This document shows, piece by piece, positions 20,851 through 32,365 of a stretch of 64,000 bases of DNA (position 1 is the first letter of the stretch; each line of letters opens with the position of its first letter). A program made the translations under genes and the position numbers. Below the pieces are notes generated by a model. The model saw nothing but the letters and a program-made list of their open reading frames with translations. It had not been told where the DNA came from and made no database searches. Origin of the DNA: Dreissena polymorpha. Its lineage: Eukaryota > Mollusca > Bivalvia > Myida > Dreissenidae. The stretch spans positions 104,132,876-104,196,875 of the forward strand of contig NC_068362.1 of assembly GCF_020536995.1 (NCBI RefSeq), read 5' to 3'.

Positions 20851-23800
20851 ATGGTACCAGCGGACGCAGGAGCCAACTCAAAACTGCTGCTCATGCTGGA
20901 ATGTGACCTCTGTAAAGAGAACTACGACCAGGCAGACCGACTGCCCCGCCAGCTGCCATGTCAACACACTTACTGCACGTGCTGTCTGTCAAGAATGTTG
21001 GCGGGATCCACCCTGTGTTGTCCGACATGCCGTAGGCAACATACGACAGACGGAGCCGATGTAACGAGTATCCCCAAGTCGCGGTTGCACTGTGAGCTAC
21101 TTGAAGTGTTAATCAAAGGTATGAGTACGAATTCAAATGCACCGCCAATGTGCGCGTTTTGTGACGAGGAGCACGTGGTATCATTCTGTGACTCGTGCAC
21201 AAAGTCGATGTGTGACACGTGCTTGGCGGCGCATAAGAAACAGAAAGACACGAGAAAGCACAAAGTCCGCGATGTACATGTAGACACTGATAGCAAAACT
21301 TCGGCCAGTGGTTCTGAGCGAGCCTTGCCTTTAACCAACAAGACTGCGAGCAAAAACGGTAGTCTCGATGCCAAGGTCAGAGTATATGCGAAATGCAGGC
21401 AGCCAGGTCATGAGACGCGAGATGTTGTTCAGTTCTGCCAGGGATGCCGGACTGTGGTGTGTAGTAACTGCCTTGTCGAGCAACACCACGGTCATTCGTG
21501 TATGAACCTGACTAAAGCTTTACAGTCATGCGAAGATAAAGTAAACGAAGAATTAGAACGAATTCACGACGGTTCAGAGGGTAACAGTATTAGACATGTG
21601 TGCGATAACGTCGCCAAAGACCGTAGTAGCATTATCGAATTCCTCGGAAAACGTCTTCAACAACTATATTCTTCATACATTGATGTACTCGGCGAAGCCA
21701 AAGACAACCAACTTGAGCAACTGAAACAATACTCAGATACAATTACTCGAGAGTTGAATGAAATTAAGGTTCAAGTTGATTCAATCATTTCGCGTCTGAA
21801 GGCGTGGAGTCACCCGGCCGATGGCCCGACACGTGTCGACCTCGCAGAGAGGATCCAGGCTGGTTTTACACTGATACGGGAACTGGAAGATCTGGAAGCG
21901 CGCCTGGCGGGGGTCCGGGACCGGCACGTGAGCTACACACAGGCATGCACCACGGAGGACTTCGGGTTAATTGTAGGAGCCCTAGGAACCGTTGACACGT
22001 ATACACCTGGTAAGAATGCGAGGGTTGTAAAAATGGTCTGTGCCCCAAACTCTGCAAAGATAACGATACATATTTACATATTTGGCCCGTACTCTGTCTT
22101 TTGATTTTAAATCGATGTTTTACCGGTAAATAATTTTTATATTTTAACGTGTCAGACTTTTGTATTTCACCGAAGTTCACCAACAATAAGTACCTTTCTG
22201 AAGCTGTCGATGTGGTAATTTACTCTGTTTGAAACAACAAATTACCATTTATAGTCTCACTGTTCTAGAACAGCTATACAACTTTAATTTACTATTGTTT
22301 ACTATAAATCATGTCTATTTCACTACATTGTGCAAGTTATGTTACACTTTTTAATTCATAGAGTTTACCGAATCTCCATCAACGTTGAGTCCAACCCACC
22401 TGAGGCCAGAGCTGCGGGGAGAAGAATCTCATATTTACATGGACGGATCGATGTTGATGAATGCCTTTCAATCTTTGACCCTACATTGTCAGCCAGAATC
22501 AAGCCTTGCCTCGGCAAATATCAACACGGGTTCCGGTGTCAACAGTAGTAGTGTCACATACAAGAAAGTTACAATGGCAGACACCCTCAGAGCAACTTCA
22601 GTCAGAGATGGGAAAGCGAACGCGCTACCTGTATCAGACAAAGAAACAAACTACCCGAGCATTGAACAGCATGGCCATGATATCACCTACTCCACTCGCA
22701 ATACTGACCATATGATTTCAGACAATAATACTCATGACGCGCTCAAAGGGTCTGCCAAAATGGCGGCTGCGTTAAATACTCAATGGGCGCAAAATACTCT
22801 CACTAAAAGTGCACCCATGATGAATACTCTAGGAACACAAGATGGGCTCTCAAAAATGACGGCAAATTTGACGAAGAGTCTTCCTCCCGCCATGCGCCAA
22901 GCTCTGGCATCTGTGCACATCATCAACACTGCAAGAGCGAGGCTAGCGCTTAGGAACCTTGAGTGCTCTTGGTGTATTGAGGGTGGTTACGTCGAGGTGT
23001 CTAGTAGCAGCGATGACGGAGCGAGGAGATGCGTGGAGACTTTGGAGAAGTCCGTCGAGCAGCGCGTGGTGAAGTTTAGGAAGGAGTCCAGGAATGTCGT
23101 GGAGTCTGATAAGTTTATAGCCTTCCGCGAGATGGTGACTCGTCGCTTCTATGACATGGTTTGTTTAAAATCAAGAACAAAAATTAACATAGTCAATACT
23201 GTTATCTAGTTTGATAAGCTTTATATAATCATTTATGTTATTTGGTCATTCATGCATGTAGCAATTTGGTTTCATAAAGAAGCTTATCCCGACTTGATTG
23301 AAATGATAATTGTAGTGAATGTAAGGGTCAAACAGCTATTTTGTATATGCAACAAGTTCAACATATTTTTATAATCATTTAAAGTATTCGTTTAAACAAT
23401 TCAGGAATAAAGACAAATCTGATATCAATAGAAATATAACTGCCGTGACACTCCTGTTTCATGTATTTATTCCAGGCGTGGCTGAGCGCTGCAGCCGACA
23501 AAGACGAGATCCTCGTGTGTGCCACGTGCACTCCAGTGCTTGACGACGTCATAGGAATGGTGCGTAGATTCCTCGCGGACAACGTCGTCAAAACGGTCCG
23601 TTTGACGTACCCGGACAATGTGGTTACCTTTGCAGCGAAACGCGTGAAGTCCCTGAGCAAGATCAAGACTTCCCTCTCGCAATTCGCAGTGGGGATAGAG
23701 GTTCGGGGCTCGAGCCTTGAGGTACAAGGTGTCGGCGTCGGTGTGGCGTTGGCGTGTCGCCAGGTTGCGCGCCTGATGCGCAAGATTGCTTCGCGTTTGG

Positions 23801-25271
23801 GTGGTGGTCAGGACAGGTTCGACTCGGATGATGAGGACGATAGCGAGGACGAAACAAGGTGAGGACTTGAAAACATAAAGTATTATGCTGTTTTACTATT
23901 CCGTAATACGTCAATCTTTTAAAACAAGACATCACCGTCAATTACTTGTAAATATATTCCCATTTAATGAAGGTAATGAGTATGAATGAAGTTTATTCTA
24001 TGTTCGTAGTATATATAAAAAAAGAAAGATGATTAGCACATGCGGTAACATTTTGGGCCTTTAACTTGTAGAAACAATTTTATTTTATTATAGATTCGAT
24101 GACAAAGAAATTGCCCTTTCAAAGGAAGAACCAATTAGTTTATCGATGCATTTGTTATCGAAAACGACCGAAATCGTCGTCAACGCGGTCTGTTTTACCG
24201 GGGATGACGTCATTATTTACGTCATCACAGGGGACATAATCGCCTTGCCCGTGGAAGCGGTGGTCAGTCCAGCAGACGAGAAACTAAAACACACCGGTGG
24301 CCTTTCCAAGGCCCTGGTAAAGGCGGGTGAGTTTATTCGACGCTTGTTATAAGGATCGTATTAGACCCATTACAGTTAGTCGAGCACATAACTGCCAATC
24401 ATTGGTTCGTCTGTGAATTCCCCGGCCCGTCCATAATACGTGTGTAGCCATAAGTGTACATATAGTAAATTGCGAACCGCATGGTTTTAGGTTAATTGGC
24501 TGTTATAAGGTGTAAGGCTGAAATAACCAACTGTTAAAGCAGCCACAAATGAAAGCAACCCGTTGCAGGAAATCGTGATATTTTACATTTTATGAATACA
24601 TAATTATTATGTAATCATATTGCTATGTGTGTCTTTATATTCTCATTCGTATTTAATTATGATTTTCTAATATTTGAAAATAATATGATTACATCTTATC
24701 ATGAAAAGCTTTGATTATTATAGTTTTTCACCAATATATTTACGGGTACTTCATGTTTTGCGCAGGTGGTCCAATCATTCAGGATGAGTGTACGAGCCAC
24801 GTGCATCAGCATGGTGACCTACATCCGGGTGACGTCTTCTGCTCGGGAGCCGGAAGTTTGCCATTCGCTGCCATCATGCACGCCGTCTCATGCAAGTGGA
24901 GTCAGGGACCGGAAATAGCGAGGGCTAATCTCACATCTGCTGTAACCGGTGCGCTAGCGGAAGCGTCTTCAAAGGGACTATCGTCTGTTGCAGTGCCGGC
25001 TCTTGGGACCGGAGCTTACAAAGTTCCGGTGCAGGTCTCAGCAGAAGTCACGGTACAGTCGGTTCAGGCGTTCCTCATCCGCGAGCCGCATGGCGTCGTC
25101 AGAGAGATATTTCTGTGTGACGTCATACCGGACACCGCCCAATATTTTATTGCGGCGCTACAAACAGCGTATACAGAAGAGGACATTTTGACTTCCGGAA
25201 GTGCCAATACACCTCTTCCGCCGCAGCGTCAGCAACATGCCAAAGATCCACGGACTCTGTTTATGATGTGA
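20851..25271 (+). CDS. RING / B-box / coiled-coil / KH-like / macro-domain protein (TRIM-like, 1025 residues, 5 exons)
   Basis: Exons are 20851-22009, 22362-23158, 23476-23858, 24094-24326 and 24766-25271. All introns are GT-AG and the summed length is exactly 1,026 codons. Domains: RING C18-C60 (CDLC, CQHTYCTCC, CCPTC), which would bind an E2 and make this a ubiquitin ligase; B-box-like zinc fingers at about 101-139 and 181-222 (CQGC, CSNC, HHGH); a coiled coil to about 350; a low-complexity linker at about 388-560. Two stretches at about 574-652 and 653-770 resemble the KH-like repeats of PARP14 and DTX3L, and an acidic SDDEDDSEDE follows. A C-terminal macro domain spans about 819-990, with ITGDI (824-828), VVSPAD (836-841), HTGGL (846-850) and the phosphate loop VPALGTGAYKVP (934-945). 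Macro domains bind ADP-ribose. No PARP catalytic domain is present. The ATG follows TTTTTACCAG, so an upstream non-coding exon is likely. The biological role, perhaps antiviral, is inference. Confidence 0.9.
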
Positions 25272-25355
25272 ACAGAAAACATGACTATTTTTTTCAGATG
25301 TTATGACGATAACAATTTAAGGTGAACTTTAAAGTTACAAGCATGTTTGTTATAT

Positions 25356-25361
25356 AATAAA
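25356..25361 (+). promoter_or_regulatory. Polyadenylation signal of the RING-macro gene
   Basis: AATAAA lies 85 bases after the stop codon at 25271, in an AT-rich context. It is the first canonical signal downstream. Confidence 0.6.
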
Positions 25362-26977
25362 TTATGAGATCCGTTTAAGTCAATATTAATATACAGCATA
25401 CTGGATCAACGGGGTTTACACACGGGCTGAAGAGAATGAAAACACACCATTAAGAACTTTATTTTTGCAAATATCTCAAGTTGTTGAACTATTTTGCAAA
25501 AATCTTTAGTGCATAAAAGACAGTTTATCTTGCAGTTTGTGCCGATATCTTAAAGTTTAAGAATTTAATGTTGAATACGCCTGAAATCGGTGCCACAATT
25601 TCACGTCGCGTGCAGCACAACCGTGTATATCAATGGCTGTAAACATCGAGTTTTTGGTCAAGAACATAGGCTTATTAAATAAAGTAATTCTGATGTTTTT
25701 CAAATTGCCATAAGTCGAATAAAAACTGTCTTTTATGCATTAGTTGAAATTCTTAAAAACAATTGTTTTAAAAAGTTATTTGAAAAAATCACCACTTACC
25801 GGCGTGTTTACATCCATTTACATCAATTTGTGAACCCCATAGTCACGTGATCCTGCACCCTGTATACGTAGTACCAAAGTCTTACGTGTATCTTGCCATA
25901 GTTATCAATCAGTATTATACAGTGTATTACACATGAACACTGTACATTTGCATTTAACAGCTTCAGACACTTATGCATACTTAATGGAAAAAAGAGTTAC
26001 TTGGGGAAAAAATGCTGTCCAAACAGCACCTACAGCGATTACATTTCTCAAAGGAGCACCGTATCATTGTATTGCTTTAATTACGATGTATGACAAAAAG
26101 ATGTGGATGCAGACGAAAATCAAGATCTCGCAATGCTTAACGAGAGCGCCGATGGCGTTAAAAGCATAGGTGCAAGATACAGGGAAGAATGGCGTCACGT
26201 GGTATAATGTAGTTCGATATCGCCATCCGCGAATTTCTCAAATCAATAATTTCAAACAATTACCGACTATTTAAATAGATAATCTTTCCATTTACATCAG
26301 TGTTTGAAACGCTTATGAACAATAATTACCCAAGCCTTTCAAAATTTAAGCACGGACAGATCTATATCGAACTATTCTTTTCACAAATGAAAATAGACGC
26401 TACCCTATTCGTCTGCGTCAAGAATTTGTCGTAAAACTTGTGGTAAGCGTTAGATGCAGACGTGCACAACAGATTGAGTTATGAATACAGATTTCTGAAT
26501 GCAGATTTTTATAGAAACTCCTCACAGCAGTTACTTCCCTTGCTTCGCCCGGTCAGTAACTTCTAGTATAAGGGAGGCCACTGCGTAGGAGATTGAGATT
26601 TATAGTGCAGATAGAATTGTTTTACGAACGAAATTTGTTTTAGGTTATAAGAAGATTTTTTAACATTAAACGGTCTTAGAAAAATTCACTAATACCGGTG
26701 TCAGCAATATTCTTGGAAGAAAACGTTAGAAAAACGTTTTCAAATTGTTTTTGTAAGAATGACCATATACTAAATTAAATAGATATTTCGTCTGATTTTT
26801 GATCAGGTAAGGCTTCATAAAGGGCAACCGACCGATGTGGATTTTCGAAATGTGGTATATACCATAAGCATAGGTGCGTAAACGCACCTATGCTAAAAAC
26901 CACGTCATGATCGAATGTGTGTTTGGTGTGAACTGCTGTTATGTACTCCCTTCATGTACTTTCACGACAAGATGTGT
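25362..26977. other. Intergenic with short inverted repeats
   Basis: No gene is recognised. The word AGCATAGGTGC occurs at about 26163 and twice, inverted, as a near-perfect 14-bp-arm hairpin at 26867-26894. CACGTGATCCTGCACCCTGT near 25843 is loosely inverted around 26180. These may be the remains of a foldback element, but I could not define its ends. A 78-codon frame at 25933-26169 lies between them and has no known domain. Confidence 0.4.
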
Positions 26978-27903
26978 TTATTACCGCATAACTGTCAGTA
27001 ACTTTTCTGTGCCCGTTTCTTCGTGACCGCATTGATGTCAGTAAATGTTCTGTTCAGCTATCTTTATGACCGCATTAATGTCAGTAACGTTTCTGTGCAG
27101 GTGTCTTCATTACCGCATTAATGTCAGTAACGTTTCTGTGCCGGTATCTTTATGACCGCATTAATATCAGTAACGTTTCTGTGCAGTTGTCTTCATTACC
27201 GCATTAATGTCAGTAACTTTTCTGTGCCGGTATCTTCATGACCGCATTACTGTCAGTAACGTTTCTGTACAGGTATCTTTATGACCGTATTAATGTCAGG
27301 AACATTTCTGTACAGGTATCTTTATGACCGCGTTAATGACAGTTACTTTTCTGTGCAGGTATCTTTATGACCGCATTAATGTCAGTAAATTTCTGTGCAG
27401 GTATCTTTATGACCGCATTAATGTCAGTAACTTTTCTGTCCATGTATTTTATGACCGCATTAATGTCAGTAACATTTCTGTGCAGGTATCTTCATGACCG
27501 CATTAATGTCAGTAACTTTTCTGTGCAGGTATCTTTATGACCGCATTGATGTCAGTGAATTTCTGTGCAGGTATCTTTATGGACGCATTAATGTCAGTAA
27601 CTTTTCTGTCCATGTATTTTTATGACCGCATTAATGTCAGTAACACTTCTGTGCAGGTATCTTCATGACCGCATTAATATGAATAACTTTTCTATGCAGG
27701 TATCTTTATGACCGCGTTAATGCCAGTAACTTTTCTGTGCAGGTATCTCTATGATCGCGCTAATGCCAGTAACTTTTCTGTGCAGGTATCTTTATGACCG
27801 CGTTAATGCCAGTAACTTTTCTGTGCAGGTATCTTTATGACCGCGTTAATGCCAGTAACTTTTCTGTGCAGGTTTTTATGGCCGCATTAATGTCAGTAAC
27901 TAT
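26978..27903. repeat. 43-bp minisatellite (about 21 units)
   Basis: Unit: GCAGGTATCTTTATGACCGC, ATTAATGTCAGTAACTTTTC, TGT. Each unit carries TTTTCTGTGCAG followed by GTATCT, which resembles a splice acceptor directly abutting a donor. No neighbouring exon was found, so unlike the SMC3 and HPS1 arrays it has no visible link to a gene. Confidence 0.9.
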
Positions 27904-29189
27904 ACAGTAGACTTGTCGTCACGAACACAAACATGTCGACAGGAAGGCTAACCTGCCCATAACCCGTTTTTATAATATAGTTTAGACAGCAATTCATCAA
28001 TTCAATGCAGATCATAAAAGATTGGTTACCTTTGCTGCAACAAGTCTTAGCATTACTATGTACATATATTACGGCTTTATGGCAGATAATTTGTAAATAA
28101 TACCGGTATATCTGTTTCGAATGTGATATTGCTTCATCTGTAGCAAACGTTTGTAGATTTTTAAGAATTGCATAATTATGTGATGTGCTATTTCGTTTGT
28201 ATTTATTTTTTTACAAATTTGATATTCGTAGTCAACGGCATTTTTATTTATTGTTTTAGTTGGTTGTCATGTGACACGAATTGAAGTTCATGCATAAGTA
28301 CTCTGAAACAGTATTAAAAATGTAAATCTTACATCGCTTTCGTTCTGATTTGTTGAAACCTGTTTATGATGGTATGCAGTATTGTTTTCTGGAGCTGATT
28401 ATAACGCATCTTGACCAATCGAAAAGTACAACCTTGTTCAAAATATGCCAGGTGAAAATTGCATACCGGCACATGCAATTAATTGTCATCACAATTGCAC
28501 CAATGTTTTATTAATGGAGGAACAAGAACATAAATTGTTAAAGACGTCGCTTCAAACGTGATTTTGTTTTAATATGGAATTCATGTAACAAAAGCATTTC
28601 TCAAATATTAAAGCGACAGTTGTTGTAAAGATGCAGTTTACATTGTGTTTATACAAGAGTTGCTTATGCAGTTGCCAGCCTAATCATTGTCACATGTTTA
28701 TACAAGAGTTGCTTATGCAGTTGCCAGCCTAATCATTGTCACATGCGAACGAACGCAATCTTAAGTATCAAATCAGACTATCTAATAGTGTTTCAAGTAC
28801 TTATACTTGAAAAGGCGGAATAGACTTCCTGTATACAGCAAACGACTCCATACTTAAGAATGTGCACAATTTACTTCATACCAAGACCCAGTGTTATCTT
28901 TACCGGGAAGAACACGAATTTTATGTTGGACACTTTTCTTAAGCATTATACTTTCTGAGTATCTTTAGTTCGGTTTTTCGCCGCTTTCGACAGTAAAGTC
29001 GAAACCCGAGGGCTCAAACTCGCTTGGCTCGAATTTCCGGTTGACTCGAACTCTTCTCAAATCACCGATTTTTGTATCCGTGTACATTCATATACTAGTA
29101 CATTTATCACGGCAGTTAGTTATCGCATTCACACTTTTCCTGAATGAGTCAGCTGGCTTGCCTGTACTTAGTGTACATACTTATGCCAG
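27904..29189. other. Intergenic
   Basis: Nothing coding is recognised. A 48-bp segment is present twice in tandem at 28648-28743. Confidence 0.4.
28648..28743. repeat. Perfect 48-bp tandem duplication
   Basis: GTTTATACAAGAGTTGCTTA through CTAATCATTGTCACAT occurs twice back to back without a visible mismatch, so it is a recent duplication. Confidence 0.85.
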
Positions 29190-29353
29190 TAACTGATAGG
29201 TCCCCAGCTAAAATCAGAGATATTGAGATAATTGTCGTACAGAGGATGTCATGACTAATGCCACTACAAGTTATATGACCGGGCCGGAAACCGAACCCGC
29301 GATCACCGGATTTGAAGTCCAGCGATTTACCAAATGAGCTAGTCTGTCGCGCC
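29190..29353 (-). mobile_element. tRNA-derived SINE-like element
   Basis: On the minus strand the head (29353-29281) begins GGCGCGACAGACTAGCTCAT. It has an A box TAGCTCATTTGG, an anticodon-like stem CTGGA/TCCGG around CTTCAAA and a B box GGTTCGGTTTC. Acceptor pairing is poor. A non-tRNA body continues to about 29190. The 5' and 3' limits are approximate. The anticodon position would read TCA, but the lack of pairing argues against a functional tRNA. Confidence 0.5.
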
Positions 29354-29942
29354 TTAGCAACTTTACAAACTGCTGATGTCAATGTAGGACCAAGTTGGAC
29401 AACTCTGTTGCGAGGACATGATTTTGAATCAGGAAATAATGTTCTTCGTCTGTATCATAATTGACATCCGACGACTTTTATTGAAAGGAACTTGGGACCG
29501 TCTCTGTTCCTAGAATGCATAAATCACAGACCAGCAAATGCTGCGTTGGGCTACAGACTACCGGCATTTGCAGTTGAGTATTGGCTCCTGTTCACCAGTA
29601 GCTAATTGTATACATCTGGATAATTCTTATCCAGCGGATAACTTTTGGTTATTTTTAGGATATGTTTTTGGTTAGTGATTGTATAAAAAAAATTGATATC
29701 CGAAATAGGTGCACGTTTTGGGCAAGTTTTTGATAAGATTTTGCCAAGGTAAATGACTTCGGTTAATTTTATCGGAAAAAAGTTATCTTTTGGATTGGCT
29801 AAACTTATCCATGTTTATACAATTGGATGTGGATGTGATCAATATTGCAATATATTTCATGTAGCGACATTTTTACCAAAGTACTACAGGCGTGGGAAAC
29901 CCATGACAAATCTATTATATAAAAATAGTGTCTCTTCACTTT

Positions 29943-30175
29943 GGGAGGCGGAAAACTACAACGGGCGAGGCATGGTATAGTATTTCGCAAGGGGGGGGGG
30001 GGGTTAGAGGGTTAGGGTTAGGGTTTGGATTAGTGTTAGGGGTCGGGTAAGGGTTTGGGTTAGCCTAAACCCAACCCTAACACTTACCCGACCCCTAACC
30101 ATAACCCTTACCATAACCCTTTTTTGGGGTTATCACCCCTGACCATGCCTCGCCCGTTGTAGTTTTCCGCCTCCC
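29943..30175. mobile_element. 233-bp foldback DNA transposon (9-bp TSD) with a telomere-like core
   Basis: Perfect 34-bp inverted ends at 29943-29976 and 30142-30175 (starting GGGAGGCGGAAAACTACAAC). They are flanked by an exact 9-bp direct repeat CTTCACTTT at 29934-29942 and 30176-30184. The core starts with a run of 13 G and then holds TTAGGG-like repeats on one side and CCCTAA-like repeats on the other, so the whole element is a palindrome. A 9-bp duplication with long TIRs suggests a Mutator-like (MULE) MITE. Identical arms and TSDs indicate a recent insertion. Confidence 0.85.
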
Positions 30176-30516
30176 CTTCACTTTTGGAATCAAGCAAAAA
30201 CAATAAACCAAACAATCCATGGGACACAACTCAAAGCAAAACAAGATCGCTATGGAGTTATCTTCTCGAAAACATTTCATGGGGACATTCTCACAAAGAC
30301 ATAGATTTCAACGAAGTGAAATGCACAAAAGCATGCATTAGACAGAACACTACAACTATTGGTACAACATTCCTGGCCGAAAGTCAACATATTAAAGTAA
30401 TGCAAAGTACAACTCTCAGACAGCCCTCTGGACATTGTAACCCAAAAACAGCCGTCATGCAAAACAACTTTAGGTGGAAACCTGACTGGTCAATGTGGTT
30501 TCAGTTTAAACCTATA

Positions 30517-30665
30517 TATTTTAGCTCTTTTGATTACGACTTATTGGAAACGATTTCGATCCGTTTCCTGGGCCTAGACCAGTACTTATGTCATTGGGGG
30601 AGATCTAAAGAACGCTCCCGGTCGCTTGGCGGACACCATAGCAAGTATATCACGGCGACCCATGT
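30517..30665 (-). mobile_element. SINE-like element, copy 1 (pair of 59985-60179)
   Basis: Shares with 59985-60179 TATATTTTAGCTC, a TTTCCTGGGC/TTTCTTGGGC block, CCAGTACTT and GGGGGAGATCTAAAGAACGC before a tRNA-derived head on the minus strand. In this copy part of the head is missing. The 177-codon plus-strand frame across it is not a gene. Confidence 0.5.
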
Positions 30666-30801
30666 GGTTTTACCCAAGGTTACTCAGCAATATACTGTAA
30701 ATGTATTCAAGGCTTAATTAGTCTCAGTAAAATTCAAATCGGGTTTTCATATTAAGCCGTAGCAGTCGAGACTTATTTAATTGAATTATTTTCTATAATT
30801 A

Positions 30802-30803
<2 letters not shown>

Positions 30804-30838
<35 letters not shown>
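30804..30838. repeat. (GT)n microsatellite
   Basis: An uninterrupted GT run of about 35 bases. Confidence 0.95.
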
Positions 30839-30840
<2 letters not shown>

Positions 30841-32365
30841 GCGCAGAGTTTATTTACAGGTCATCACTGATTCTTCACGACTATATATGTGCTGACCGGT
30901 CCATGTGATCTATTAATATTATTATCCTTATTGCCGTTTTCACCTCCATCACCATTATTATAATCAGTATTATCATTATTACCACTATTTTTTTTATTCA
31001 TGATTAATTATTTATAGTTTGTTTATTAAATGATGTGTGTTGTTTCTGTGCTCTCCGTCCCAAGAGAGGTATTAGTGGGGGTTCGAGCGGGATACAGAAA
31101 ACGCCCTGATTCCAGAGTTCTAGAGTACTGGTTCTTTTAAGTGCCCAGTGTAGAGCACCGATACACTGCACCCCCGTTTAATGTCCCTTGCGGAAGACAT
31201 GTTAGACATTTAAGAGTGTATTTACAGTATTAGTTAAACTAATGCACACAAAAAACTAACAACTTTATATATGTGAGCAGTGAACGAAAATCTAGCAATA
31301 CATACTTGCATGATGAGACTAAGATGTCACGGGTTCTAAGTAATTAGAGGATGGGATTTAATTGATGTAAGTTTCCGTCAATATAATTCGATACTCGAAC
31401 ACGGATACAATATGCAATCAAATATATCAAAAGGGACATTGTACCTGTTATTTGCTGAAATGTTTTGATATTAAACTAGTCTCGTATAATGTCTTTTAAG
31501 AGAAAATTGCAGTGCGGGTATACTGTTTCTTTCCTAAATTATACTACTTACTCGTCGCTCATATAACACATATAATGCACTGTAAACCAAATAATAAGAA
31601 AAAAAGAGCATGCGATGGAAAGAGAAAATCGTCACCATTTTTTTGTAATTTTAGGTTGGTCATGTCATCATACCCAAGCGCAAGGGTGTGATGGAAATTC
31701 GCCAGGTGTGCGCCACTGGCGGCGCTGACATGCTCTACACAATACATCATACGTTTGTAATATAAAATATAGCAGTCATATTTAGATAAAACATAATTTA
31801 CACTTTATGTACGCGTACTCTTTGTTAGGGGGGCTGGGAGCACTGTCGGTAGATGAGGTGGACCAATGTTTGCACTTATTACATCTTCAACCGCAGGGTG
31901 GAAGTGTGTTATACGCGCGTTTGTCCCCTATCGCGTAGTCGGCAGCTGGTTACAGCTTATAAATGGGGAAAGTTAGAGGGTCTCGCGGAAATCTGGTTTT
32001 GTTACGTAAAGCGTTTTGATTAAAGGTTGACCAAAATGGTCTTTCGGCCTAATGATATGCGTATTGTGAGGACACTTCCGTCGTTTTAGTGTTTGAGTTT
32101 TGCTGTGCGTTATATCAGCCTGTCCCACTATGAGCCAGATATACAATGTTCTCAAGGTAAAAGGTATTTTAACGACTTTCAAAATGCTTATGACCAATTT
32201 AGAAAAAAGTTATTGCGTCAATTATTAAGACGGTCTTCTTTAATTATAAGAAATCGTTGCTGACTGGAATTTTCCGTTAAAAATTCATTTGTGTATTTAT
32301 GTATCTTGTTGTGTCTAGGTGTATGTATATACATGTACTCGATCATGTGAAAACATAAACAAAAC
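30839..32365. other. Intergenic / HPS1 upstream region
   Basis: No exon, RNA gene or clear repeat is recognised. The HPS1 promoter and any 5' UTR must lie in or near the end of this stretch, but no motif is clear enough to mark. Confidence 0.4.

Noticed and set aside
29281-29353. tRNA with TCA anticodon (selenocysteine-like)
   Set aside because: Acceptor stem does not pair, no long variable arm, and a repeat body follows; better read as a SINE head.
30184-30717. 177-codon frame as a gene
   Set aside because: It begins at the edge of the foldback element and its second half is a SINE-like repeat shared with 59985-60179.
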